Positions 9,672-16,994 of a stretch of DNA of 27,843 bases are shown here, one piece after another; position 1 is the first letter of the stretch; each line of letters opens with the position of its first letter. The notes beneath the pieces were generated by a model, which was given only the letters and a program-made list of their open reading frames with translations, was not told the DNA's origin and searched no databases. Origin of the DNA: an uncultured Clostridia bacterium (GTDB lineage Bacteria; Bacillota; Clostridia; Oscillospirales; Oscillospiraceae); NCBI GenBank assembly GCA_945613045.1, contig CALZAG010000001.1:1-27843 (forward strand), in the 5' to 3' direction. The translations under genes were made by a program, and so were the position numbers.

Positions 9672-10118
9672 ATGCTTCAGGACAGTTTTATTAATGTATA
9701 CGATAAATTCAAGCTGGAATTCTTCCGCCGTATCTTTGAGCTCGTTCGGGAGCGTGAGGGCTCCCTCAGCGCGATGGAGGCCTTTTCCATTGAGATCATC
9801 CACGCTCTTGATGAGCCCACCGTCGGCCAGTTCGCGGAGTTTTTGAACATTTCGCAGTCAAACGCCACCTATAAGGTAAATAACCTCATAAAAAAGGGGT
9901 ACCTCAAAAAGCAGAATTCGTCCACCGACCGCAGGGAATATCACCTTGTGCTCTCTGAAAAGTACTACGGCTATACGGACATCATGCGCGGCTATGTGAA
10001 GACCGTCATGGACAGGATCGAAGCGAGCTTCACACCCGAGGAGACCGAGCTTTTTTCGAAAATGCTCGGCCGCATTTCGGATGAGCTTATGCCCGAGGCA
10101 GGCGTATTTAAAACATAA
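9672..10118 (+). CDS. MarR-family transcriptional regulator
   Basis: 148 residues. Central winged helix-turn-helix: EPTVGQFAEFLNISQSNATY, then VNNLIKKGYLKKQNSSTDRR, where the DRR in the wing is the classic MarR signature; flanking helices form the dimer interface. An in-frame TTG at 9648 is available, but GGAGG at 9660-9664 fits the ATG at 9672. It is followed by its own terminator and then by a promoter whose spacer and -10 hold a palindrome, so it probably controls the adjacent dehydratase genes. The effector ligand is unknown. Confidence 0.92.
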   Translation: MLQDSFINVYDKFKLEFFRRIFELVREREGSLSAMEAFSIEIIHALDEPTVGQFAEFLNISQSNATYKVNNLIKKGYLKKQNSSTDRREYHLVLSEKYYGYTDIMRGYVKTVMDRIEASFTPEETELFSKMLGRISDELMPEAGVFKT

Positions 10119-10128
10119 AACAGACTTC

Positions 10129-10156
10129 AAAAAGTGCGGCCAAAACCGCGCTTTTT
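10129..10156 (+). terminator. Intrinsic terminator after the MarR-type gene
   Basis: Stem AAAAAGTGCGG (10129-10139) / CCGCGCTTTTT (10146-10156), 11 bp with one G-U pair, loop CCAAAA, and the T-run forms the end of the 3' arm. It separates the regulator from the promoter that follows. Confidence 0.85.
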
Positions 10157-10177
10157 GCTCTTTTCAGCGCTGCATTG

Positions 10178-10206
10178 TTGACATTACTATACTGATGGTA
10201 TAGAAT
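10178..10206 (+). promoter_or_regulatory. Strong promoter of the aconitase-X operon
   Basis: Consensus TTGACA (10178-10183), exactly 17 bp, then TAGAAT (10201-10206). Transcription should begin near 10213, about 47 nt before the ATG at 10260. Confidence 0.85.
10187..10203. promoter_or_regulatory. Palindromic operator inside the aconitase-X promoter
   Basis: CTATAC (10187-10192), TGATG, GTATAG (10198-10203): a perfect 6-bp inverted repeat with a 5-bp centre. It fills the spacer and overlaps the -10 box of the promoter. Its size and AT-rich symmetric form suit a MarR-family dimer, and a MarR gene lies immediately upstream. The regulator-site pairing is inference. Confidence 0.6.
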
Positions 10207-10259
10207 GTAGTTGTTAATTGAGTGACAAATTTTACTTATATAAGGATGTGATTTGCCAA

Positions 10260-11543
10260 ATGAAACTCAGCCCCGAGCAGCAGGCCATGCTGAACGGCGA
10301 AAAGGGTGAAACCATGGCAAAGGTCGTCAAGACACTCGTCATGTACGGTGAAACCTTCGGCGCAGAGCGTATGGTGCCCATTACCTCAAAGTACGGCCAT
10401 ACGGTCATCAGCTTCGGCCTCAAGGTCATGAAGCCTGTGTATGATCTTTATCAGGAGATCATCGACGCGGGCCTCGCCGCAGACCAGAAGTTCACCGCAG
10501 ACCCCAAGCCTCTGGACAAGAATGTCCCCAGCAGTCTCATCGAAGACCTCGTCTTCAAAAAGTTCATGTACACTTATCAGGATGACTATGAGCAGCAGCT
10601 TCGTGAGCTTGGCATCACAAGCGACGACGACTACACCTGCACCTGCTATCTTGACCAGGTGGGCAACAAGCCCAAAAAGGGCGACATCCTCTCATGGGCG
10701 GAATCGAGCGCCGTCGTTTACGCAAACTCCGTCCTCGGCGCGCGCTGCAACCGCAACTCCGGCATGATAGAGCTCATGGGCTCGCTGGCAGGCTTTGTTC
10801 CCGAGTTCGGCCTGCTGCTGGATGAAAACCGCAAGGCGACCTGGATAGTCGAGGTCAGGTGCACGAAAAAGCCCGACGCCCAGCTTTTGGGCTCGGCCAT
10901 CGGCATGAAGGTCATGGAGGAGGTCCCCTACGTCAAGGGTCTGGACAAATGGCTCGGCACCGAACTGAATGACGAGGCCTGCACCTATCTCAAGGACTTC
11001 GGCGCGGCCACCGCCTCCAACGGCGCGGTCGGCCTATACCACATTGAAAACCTCACCCCCGAGGCCGTCGAGCAGGGCGAGAGCATAATTGCGGAGAACG
11101 CGCAGGTCTACGTCATCGACGACGCCGAGCTCGAGCGCGTCAAGGCCGGCTACCCCGTCATCTGGAAAAACCCCGACGCTGCTCCTCAGCTTTGCTTCGT
11201 CGGCTGCCCTCACATGACCCTGCAGCAGCTTATCGACTGGACAGAGCGCGTGGGCGAAGCTCTCCGCCGCAACGGTCTTAAGAAGGTCACGGTACCCACC
11301 GTGTTCACTGCCTCCACCCCGGTCATCAAGGAGTTTGAGAAAACGCCTTACTCCAAGCAGCTCAAGCGCCAGGGCATCATACTCAGCTACATCTGCCCGC
11401 TGATGTACATGAACAATCCCCTGTGCAAGAGCAAGGCGGTCATCACCTCCTCCAACAAGCTGCGCACCTACACCAGCGCCCGTTACTACACCGAGGCTGA
11501 GATCCTCAGCACCATCACCACAAAGAAGGAGGGCAAGAAATGA
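10260..11543 (+). CDS. Aconitase X (AcnX) catalytic large subunit
   Basis: 427 residues, the DUF521/AcnX catalytic domain. The start MKLSPEQQAMLNGEKGE matches the usual N-terminus of the family; the frame is open to a TTG at 10218 but that extension is not family-like. Typical motifs are SSAVVYANSVLGAR followed by C163, VGCPHMTL (C316) and ISYICPLMYM-type ending (C379 in SYICPLM); these three cysteines are candidate Fe-S ligands. Characterised AcnX enzymes dehydrate mevalonate 5-phosphate (archaea) or cis-3-hydroxy-L-proline (bacteria). The substrate here cannot be assigned, because no proline or mevalonate gene is adjacent. The stop overlaps the small-subunit start by ATGA. Confidence 0.9.
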   Translation: MKLSPEQQAMLNGEKGETMAKVVKTLVMYGETFGAERMVPITSKYGHTVISFGLKVMKPVYDLYQEIIDAGLAADQKFTADPKPLDKNVPSSLIEDLVFKKFMYTYQDDYEQQLRELGITSDDDYTCTCYLDQVGNKPKKGDILSWAESSAVVYANSVLGARCNRNSGMIELMGSLAGFVPEFGLLLDENRKATWIVEVRCTKKPDAQLLGSAIGMKVMEEVPYVKGLDKWLGTELNDEACTYLKDFGAATASNGAVGLYHIENLTPEAVEQGESIIAENAQVYVIDDAELERVKAGYPVIWKNPDAAPQLCFVGCPHMTLQQLIDWTERVGEALRRNGLKKVTVPTVFTASTPVIKEFEKTPYSKQLKRQGIILSYICPLMYMNNPLCKSKAVITSSNKLRTYTSARYYTEAEILSTITTKKEGKK

Positions 11544-11980
11544 AAACGTTCAAAGGCCGTGTCGTAGTTCCCGGCACCTGCACCGCGGAAGCCCTCGTTT
11601 CCACCGGCGGCTTCAACACCCTCGCCTCCTATCAGATGGGTATGATGTTCGGAGACAAGCAGATGAAATGCGGCGACCAGAACAACGCCGATATATACAA
11701 AAAGCCCATGATAGGCAAGGCTCTGTGCCTGCCCATGACCATAGGCTCCACCACCGGCGGCATGGTACTGTTCACCGTCTGCGCCCTCGGCAAGCAGCCG
11801 GCGTGTATGCTGTTTTCAAAGCCCATCGACCCGCTGGCGGCCAGCGGCGCGATACTCGGAGACGTATGGACGGACGCCGAAATGCCCGTTGTCGACTCCC
11901 TCGGCGACGAGTTCCTCGAGTATGTCAAGACCGGCGCCACGGTAAGCGTCAAGGCCGACGGCGTAGTCGAAGTCAGCTGA
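11540..11980 (+). CDS. Aconitase X small (swivel) subunit
   Basis: 146 residues, the DUF126/AcnX swivelling domain. MKTFKGRVVVPGTCTAEALVS is the usual opening, and LCLPMTIGSTTGGMVL carries the conserved Ser/Gly-rich substrate loop. It completes the active site of the large subunit. ATGA overlap with the upstream gene indicates translational coupling and a 1:1 complex. In several bacterial enzymes the two parts are fused; here they are separate, as in archaea. A bidirectional terminator follows. Confidence 0.9.
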   Translation: MKTFKGRVVVPGTCTAEALVSTGGFNTLASYQMGMMFGDKQMKCGDQNNADIYKKPMIGKALCLPMTIGSTTGGMVLFTVCALGKQPACMLFSKPIDPLAASGAILGDVWTDAEMPVVDSLGDEFLEYVKTGATVSVKADGVVEVS

Positions 11981-11992
11981 GCTTATAAAATG

Positions 11993-12024
11993 AAAAATCC
12001 CGCATCGAAAGATGCGGGATTTTT
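11993..12024. terminator. Bidirectional intrinsic terminator
   Basis: Perfect 14-bp stem AAAAATCCCGCATC (11993-12006) / GATGCGGGATTTTT (12011-12024) with a GAAA tetraloop. The A/T ends give a U-run on either strand, so it can end both the aconitase-X transcript and the convergent M20 peptidase transcript. Confidence 0.95.
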
Positions 12025-12029
12025 GCTTT

Positions 12030-13469
12030 TCACTTGCTCATATCTATAAGATTTTTATAGAAATCCACGGCTCCGGGCAGGCAGCTTATCTCGATATTCT
12101 CGTTTAAGCCGTGCATACCCTTCATTTGCTCGGGGCCGTATATCACGGGGCCAAAGCGGATGCAGTTATCGCATATCTCCTGATAGAACTGGCAGTCGGT
12201 TCCGCCGGTCATTACATAGGGGCTGTACGGAAGCCCGGGGAATGTGCGCTCAATGGCCGATACTACCTTGCCCCAGGCCTCGCCGTGGATATCGACGGGC
12301 TCGGTATAGTCCGCCGCCCACAGTATCTCCGTTTCAAGGCCGTACTTTTCCGCGAGCTTCGTGATTATGGCAAGGCTCTCGTCCTTGCCCTGATGCGGGA
12401 TAAAGCGCATATTCGCCCACACCGAGGCCTCCTGCGGCAGCACGTTGGCCGCGTCCGAGCCCGACTGCATCGTAAACGCGACGGTGGTTTTGAGCATGGC
12501 TCCCGCCTGAGCCGACACCATCGGCAGCGCAAGCATCAGCAGCGGCTTGAACAGCCATATGTTCCCGAACAGCAGCTTCATGCCGAAGCCGGCGTAGGGC
12601 GCGAGCGTCTCAAACATGGCCCTGACCTCGGGCAGCAGCTTCTTTTTAAAGGGGCTGCGGGTCTCAACGCGGTTTACAAACTTCGCAAGCCTCGGGATGG
12701 GGGAGTTTTTCGTGGGAGCGCTGGAATGTCCGCCGCTCGAGCGGGCGGTGAATTTCAGATCTCCCTTGCCCTTTTCGAAAACGCCTATCATTGCGAAATT
12801 GCCCTTTATGCCGCCGATGGGCTCATTTATTATGCCGCCGCCCTCGTCGCAGACGAGATGGGGCCTGACGCCGCGGCGCTTTAGCTCCGAAACGAGCTTT
12901 TTGCAGCCGCCGCCGGCAAATTCCTCCGTGCAGGAGGAGGATATATACACGTCCTGTTCGGGCACGAAGCCCTGCGCGAGCAGCTCCTCGGCCGCCTGGA
13001 AAAAGGCCATGACGGTGCATTTCGTGTCCGCCGCTCCCCTGCCCCAGACCTTGCCCTCGGCGATGTCGCCGGAGAAGGGCCCGTGCAGCCACTCGCCCTC
13101 GGCGGGCACCACGTCCTGATGGCTCATGAGCACCATGGGCTTGTCGTGGTTTTTGCCCGGCCAGTAATACAAAAGGTTCCCGTCGATAACGCTGCGCTCA
13201 AGCCTTTCGTGCACCAGCGGAAATAGCTTTTCCAGCACCTTGTGGAAAGCGTAAAACTTTGCGCCCGTCGGGTCGTCGGGGGTAGATACCGTTTCGCACC
13301 TTATCATTTCGGCGAGCTTTTCGGCATATTCCATTGCGCGGGCCTCGTCCGGCCCGGGAACATAGTCCGAGACCTTGCTCGGCGTCAACAGAGTGCGCAC
13401 GACCGCCGTCGCGAGCAGCGAGGCTCCGGCCGAGGCCGCCGCAAGCCCGATATTTTTAGCCTTCATCAT
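12030..13469 (-). CDS. M20-family metallopeptidase with N-terminal membrane anchor (carboxypeptidase S/PM20D1-like)
   Basis: 479 residues. A hydrophobic N-terminal segment (about 6-25) suggests membrane anchoring or export. Di-zinc M20 ligands are visible: H117/D119 (MSHQDVV), D148 (GRGAADTK), catalytic E182-E183 (TEEFAGGG), D208 (VCDEGGG) and H453 (MHGLNEN), with the lid domain between. Family members cleave or form dipeptides and N-acyl amino acids. Two ATGs stand at 13469 and 13466; the ribosome site AGGAGG lies inside the end of the preceding gene, 4 and 7 nt away, so 13466 is equally possible. It overlaps the upstream membrane-protein gene by 14 bp, which argues for a coupled function. 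Confidence 0.93.
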   Translation of the reverse strand: MMKAKNIGLAAASAGASLLATAVVRTLLTPSKVSDYVPGPDEARAMEYAEKLAEMIRCETVSTPDDPTGAKFYAFHKVLEKLFPLVHERLERSVIDGNLLYYWPGKNHDKPMVLMSHQDVVPAEGEWLHGPFSGDIAEGKVWGRGAADTKCTVMAFFQAAEELLAQGFVPEQDVYISSSCTEEFAGGGCKKLVSELKRRGVRPHLVCDEGGGIINEPIGGIKGNFAMIGVFEKGKGDLKFTARSSGGHSSAPTKNSPIPRLAKFVNRVETRSPFKKKLLPEVRAMFETLAPYAGFGMKLLFGNIWLFKPLLMLALPMVSAQAGAMLKTTVAFTMQSGSDAANVLPQEASVWANMRFIPHQGKDESLAIITKLAEKYGLETEILWAADYTEPVDIHGEAWGKVVSAIERTFPGLPYSPYVMTGGTDCQFYQEICDNCIRFGPVIYGPEQMKGMHGLNENIEISCLPGAVDFYKNLIDMSK

Positions 13470-14136
13470 TTTTCCTCCTGTACAGCAGGAAAGCGATGCC
13501 GATGGCTATCGCGCCGCTGGGGAGTATCATGAAGCTCGTCGAGGAGATGAGACCGGGCACGAAAATGAACAGCAGGCTCATGACCGCCAGCGGAATGAGC
13601 GCTATTTTCAGGTTGTTGCGGAAATACTTGTACGCCATCGCGCCGAACAGCGCCGGCACGACGTTATCGAAGGCCGGCTGCAGCGCGGGGTCCTGAAGTA
13701 CCGGCTGCAGCGGGATAAGCAGCGCGACGCCCACCGCGAGCACGAGTATCGTAACCAGAGAGGCCGTCGCTATCGAGAGCGTCGAGATTATCTCGTTTTC
13801 GGGCGTGCCGGTCTTTGCCCCGACGATATCGCGCGCGTTTACCGCGCAGGGTATCTTCATGTTGATAAGGTTGCCGGTAATAAAGGCGAGGTAGCCGCCG
13901 CCCGCGCCCAGCATGGGCGTGTACACAAGATATTCTGCGATGCAGCTTACAAACCAAACGATGCCTACGGCGAGGAAGGCCTTGCCTGCCGCCGGGAGGT
14001 TGGGCATCGCGCCGAGGTGCATGCCCATGACAAAGGGTGCGCCGAGGAGCAGTACAAGCGTTATTGAGCAGACGGTCCTTCCCAGAACGTGAGTGCGGTT
14101 ATTGTATTTTTCGAAAATTTCGGTTTTCTCGGTCAT
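13456..14136 (-). CDS. Multi-pass membrane protein of unknown function, partner of the DUF5058-like protein
   Basis: 226 residues with about six or seven hydrophobic segments (near 20-42, 50-72, 76-95, 115-140, 150-170, 175-195, 198-217). It has a conserved-looking loop around ITGNLINMKIPCAVNARDIV and a short basic C-terminus. I do not recognise a characterised family with certainty. It starts 12 bp after the DUF5058-like gene, with GGAGG 7 nt before the ATG, and its 3' end contains the ribosome site of the M20 gene. A two-protein transporter with the upstream gene is a reasonable inference. Confidence 0.85.
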   Translation of the reverse strand: MTEKTEIFEKYNNRTHVLGRTVCSITLVLLLGAPFVMGMHLGAMPNLPAAGKAFLAVGIVWFVSCIAEYLVYTPMLGAGGGYLAFITGNLINMKIPCAVNARDIVGAKTGTPENEIISTLSIATASLVTILVLAVGVALLIPLQPVLQDPALQPAFDNVVPALFGAMAYKYFRNNLKIALIPLAVMSLLFIFVPGLISSTSFMILPSGAIAIGIAFLLYRRKNDEG

Positions 14137-14148
14137 TTCTGCACCTCC

Positions 14149-14916
14149 TCAGCTTACAAATCCGTTTATGATGACAGCGGTCGCCATGGCGATTATCATG
14201 CTGCCCGCGATGGAAAAGCTCTCGACCCATGCGGCCTTTTTCTTTTCGGCAAGCCATATGAACACGGCCATGACCGCGCCCGAGACAAGGACGACCGCCA
14301 GCGGCAGCCATGAGCCGCCGAAGCCGAGCAGTCCGCCGGAGCCGCCGGAGATGAAGCCTCCGATGTAGCTTCCGATATAGGCGCTTACAAGGCCGATGAA
14401 CATCGCGGTCATCGCCGTGTCGCCGAAGCCGGCCGCGCCGCCTGTTTTGGCACTCTTGGGGCTGCCGAGCCGTTTGAGGTATTTTTTATTGAAGAATATC
14501 GAGAACACCATGCCCCACATGATGCATAAGCTCATCACAAGAGCGATGGTCGTAAATGCCTCGGCCGTCATCTCGGCAGCGCTCAGACCGGAAAGGCCGA
14601 TGGCCTCCGCCGCGCCCTGCGCCACCTGAGTCTCATAGTGCAGCGCGCCTATAACGGAAAGGCGCAGCCACGGAAGCGGAGTTCCCAGGCTGCCCGACAG
14701 GGCGATCACGCCCAGCAGTATGCCAACCGAGGGCAGCACCGCAAAGGTCGCGCTTGCCGTTATCGTTCTTTTCATTTTTGTCCTGTCCATGCCGATGGCA
14801 AGACCCGCCCTGTAAGCGCGTACCATGAAGATCACGCAGACAATCGCAACAAAAAGTACGATCACGCCGCATATCAGGTACATTACGGGGCTGTTGAGCT
14901 GCGATAGTATTGACAA
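14149..14916 (-). CDS. DUF5058-like multi-pass membrane protein
   Basis: 255 residues with about six membrane segments. The pattern SPVMYLICGVIVLFVAIVCVIFMVRAYRAG (key: short periplasmic N-end, TM1, then RAYRAGLAIGMD) followed by PSVGILLGVIALSGSLG.P..WLRLSVIGA resembles the DUF5058 family, function unknown. The first in-frame ATG is 11 codons in and has no ribosome site; the TTG at 14916 follows AAGGTGATC, which matches the extended anti-Shine-Dalgarno, so TTG is the chosen start. It is the first gene of a three-gene run ending with the M20 peptidase. No clear promoter was found in 14917-15048. Confidence 0.85.
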   Translation of the reverse strand: MSILSQLNSPVMYLICGVIVLFVAIVCVIFMVRAYRAGLAIGMDRTKMKRTITASATFAVLPSVGILLGVIALSGSLGTPLPWLRLSVIGALHYETQVAQGAAEAIGLSGLSAAEMTAEAFTTIALVMSLCIMWGMVFSIFFNKKYLKRLGSPKSAKTGGAAGFGDTAMTAMFIGLVSAYIGSYIGGFISGGSGGLLGFGGSWLPLAVVLVSGAVMAVFIWLAEKKKAAWVESFSIAGSMIIAMATAVIINGFVS

Positions 14917-15048
14917 AAGATCACCTTCAATTCAAATATGATACCATCGGCCGACAGCCGGACACATGGTTTTGCCAGACCGATGATAATATTTTATCAT
15001 TCAATTAACAGGCTGTCCATATAAACTTAGCGACGCCGCCCAGCGGTG

Positions 15049-15077
15049 AAAAATCCCCCTGCGCGAGGCAGGGGGAT
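15049..15077 (-). terminator. Intrinsic terminator of the small membrane-protein gene
   Basis: Stem ATCCCCCTGC (15053-15062) / GCAGGGGGAT (15068-15077), perfect 10 bp with loop GCGAG. Read on the minus strand, it is followed by TTTTT (A-run at 15049-15053). The gene ends 11 bp upstream of it. Confidence 0.9.
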
Positions 15078-15087
15078 GAAAAACGCG

Positions 15088-15330
15088 TCACTCGATCTCG
15101 AGCTTCATGGGCAGCCAGAAGGTGAAGCCGTACAGCATTGTATTTATAAAGCAGCGGGTATCGTCATACCAGACCTTTTTGCCGGCCTTTTTCGCAACGA
15201 TGAAATACTCCGCAAGGTGCAGGCCGTAAAGCGCCAGAGGCATTACCGGATTTTTCTTGATTATCGCGTGGGCAAAGCTTGCCGCGCCAAGCACGAGGCA
15301 GGATTTGCGGGCGGTGCTCCAAACGTTCAT
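15088..15330 (-). CDS. Small hypothetical membrane protein
   Basis: 80 residues with two or three hydrophobic stretches (about 8-22, 28-42 and 62-75), many aromatic residues, and a motif-like centre LYGLHLAEYFIVAKKAGKK. The family is not recognised. It has a complete expression unit: promoter at 15399-15427, GGAGAA before the ATG, and a strong terminator. That makes it a real gene despite its size. It lies downstream of the NSS symporter gene on the same strand but is probably transcribed on its own. Confidence 0.75.
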   Translation of the reverse strand: MNVWSTARKSCLVLGAASFAHAIIKKNPVMPLALYGLHLAEYFIVAKKAGKKVWYDDTRCFINTMLYGFTFWLPMKLEIE

Positions 15331-15398
15331 TTTGTTTTCTCCTTGATCATAGTTTTTACACTCAGTACTTTCAGGGTGTTTCTTCCCTTTTGGATGGC

Positions 15399-15427
15399 AT
15401 TATATCACATATTTATTCCCGGCACAA
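15399..15427 (-). promoter_or_regulatory. Predicted promoter of the small membrane-protein gene
   Basis: On the minus strand TTGTGC (15422-15427), exactly 17 bp, then TATAAT (15399-15404). It lies about 70 bp upstream of the ATG at 15330. Confidence 0.7.
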
Positions 15428-15495
15428 GCCCCGGGTCACACCGCCTGTATCTCGGCGCGATCTGCCGGTCAACGACGGTATACATATAATCTATC

Positions 15496-16842
15496 TCATC
15501 CTATGCCGCCGAGAGCCGCGCCGGCGATCAGAGCGATGAGCGCACAGGCGCAGTAAACATACTTGCTCATTGGGTAGTACCACTTGCCGATGGGCTTGCG
15601 CGCGCCCTCGTTAACACTGTCAAGCACGAACTTTTTGCCCGCGACCCAGAAGAACATTATCGCCGCCAAGAGCGCTCCGAGAGGGCATATATAGATCGAA
15701 ACGACATCCATCCACTGGGATACTATCGCCTGTATGCACAGCGCGACCGCGCAGCCGGCGACGTGTATTACCGCCGTCGCGGGAACGCGGCGGAGACAGA
15801 ACTTCTCCTGAACGAAGGCAACGGGAGCCTCATAGAGGTTTATAATGGAGCTGATGCCCGCAAAGCTCACGCACAGGAAAAACACAATGCCCACTATGCG
15901 TCCGCCGGCCATACCGTTTATGACGTTCACAAGGTAGATGAACATAAGTCCCGGGCCGCCGGAGTCGAGAGACGCACCGCCCGCCGCCATTGCGGGGATG
16001 ATGACGAAAGCCGCCAGCAGCGCCGCAAGAGTGTCGAACAGCGCGACATTGCGTGCGGAGCTGGGGATGCACTCGTTCTTGCTGAGGTAGGAGCCGTAGA
16101 TAACGCTGCCGTTGCCGGCCACGGACAGGGAGAAGAAGGCCTGGCCGAAGGCGTATATCCAAAGCTGGGGCTGCAGAAGTCCCTCGGGCTTGAGCGTCAG
16201 GATGTAGCGATAGCCCTCGGAGGCGCCGGGCAGGAGGAATATGTACACGCCCAGAGCTACGAACAGGAAAAACAGAACGGGCATCATGACCTTATTTGCC
16301 CTTTCAATGCCCCCCGCGATGCCGAAGGACATTATGGCAAAGCTGACGATGATTGCAACAACGATCCAGAGATTTGCACCCCAGCTCGATGCGGTGCTGC
16401 CGAAGGTGCCCCTGATAACGTCCATGTTCTGGCCCATGGCGAACAGATCGCCGCTGAAGGCCATGAAGGTATATTTGAATATCCAGCCCATGACGCAGGT
16501 ATAGCCTATGGCAAGGGCGAGAGAGCCCAGAACGGGGATATAGCCGATGCGCTCGCCGATCTTGCGCTTACCGAAGCGAAGCTCGGTGCACATACCGAAG
16601 GAGCCCATGGGACCCGCTCCGCCCGCACGGCCGAGGGCGTACTCGCCGATAACGCCGGTGGAGCCTATCAGAATGACGAAGATGAAGTACGGGATTAAAA
16701 ATGTCAGGCCGCCCCAGGTGGAGACCAGTATCGGGAATCGCCAGATATTGCCCATACCCACGGCCGAGCCTATGCAGGCGATGATAAATCCTCCGCGGCT
16801 GCGGAAGCCGTCGCGCTTTTGCACCGAGTCGTTGTTTTTCAT
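15496..16842 (-). CDS. NSS-family sodium-dependent amino-acid symporter (LeuT/MhsT-like)
   Basis: 448 residues with 11-12 membrane segments. The TM1 signature FIIACIGSAVGMGNIWRFP (about residues 18-36) holds the unwound Na+/substrate site of the neurotransmitter:sodium symporter family; FSLSVAGNGSVIYGSYL matches the TM6 region. Bacterial members import amino acids such as tryptophan, leucine or alanine; the substrate here is not readable. The frame is open to 16914, but that stretch contains the promoter itself (16886-16914). The ATG at 16842, with AAAGG about 10 nt before it, is therefore the start. Confidence 0.95.
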   Translation of the reverse strand: MKNNDSVQKRDGFRSRGGFIIACIGSAVGMGNIWRFPILVSTWGGLTFLIPYFIFVILIGSTGVIGEYALGRAGGAGPMGSFGMCTELRFGKRKIGERIGYIPVLGSLALAIGYTCVMGWIFKYTFMAFSGDLFAMGQNMDVIRGTFGSTASSWGANLWIVVAIIVSFAIMSFGIAGGIERANKVMMPVLFFLFVALGVYIFLLPGASEGYRYILTLKPEGLLQPQLWIYAFGQAFFSLSVAGNGSVIYGSYLSKNECIPSSARNVALFDTLAALLAAFVIIPAMAAGGASLDSGGPGLMFIYLVNVINGMAGGRIVGIVFFLCVSFAGISSIINLYEAPVAFVQEKFCLRRVPATAVIHVAGCAVALCIQAIVSQWMDVVSIYICPLGALLAAIMFFWVAGKKFVLDSVNEGARKPIGKWYYPMSKYVYCACALIALIAGAALGGIG

Positions 16843-16885
16843 ATGTTCGTTACCTTTCGTGCCGAATAATTCACAATTAGTTAAC

Positions 16886-16914
16886 ATTTTAAATGAAATC
16901 CGCGCATATGTCAA
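16886..16914 (-). promoter_or_regulatory. Strong promoter of the NSS symporter gene
   Basis: On the minus strand TTGACA (16909-16914), exactly 17 bp, then TAAAAT (16886-16891). It rules out the longer upstream start of the open frame. Confidence 0.85.
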
Positions 16915-16945
16915 TCACAATCGTAGAATATGGGCGCATATTGAG

Positions 16946-16977
16946 AAAAAACCGTCTGCATCATATGGTGCAGACGG
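16946..16977 (-). terminator. Intrinsic terminator of the nucleoside ABC transporter operon
   Basis: Stem CCGTCTGCA (16952-16960) / TGCAGACGG (16969-16977), perfect 9 bp. On the minus strand it is followed by six T (A-run 16946-16951). It lies 17 bp past the last permease gene. Confidence 0.93.
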
Positions 16978-16994
16978 CTTTATACATTCGGTTT

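Noticed and set aside
16843..16914. Longer N-terminus for the NSS symporter
   Set aside because: The extension covers the TTGACA-17-TAAAAT promoter and would be untranscribed.
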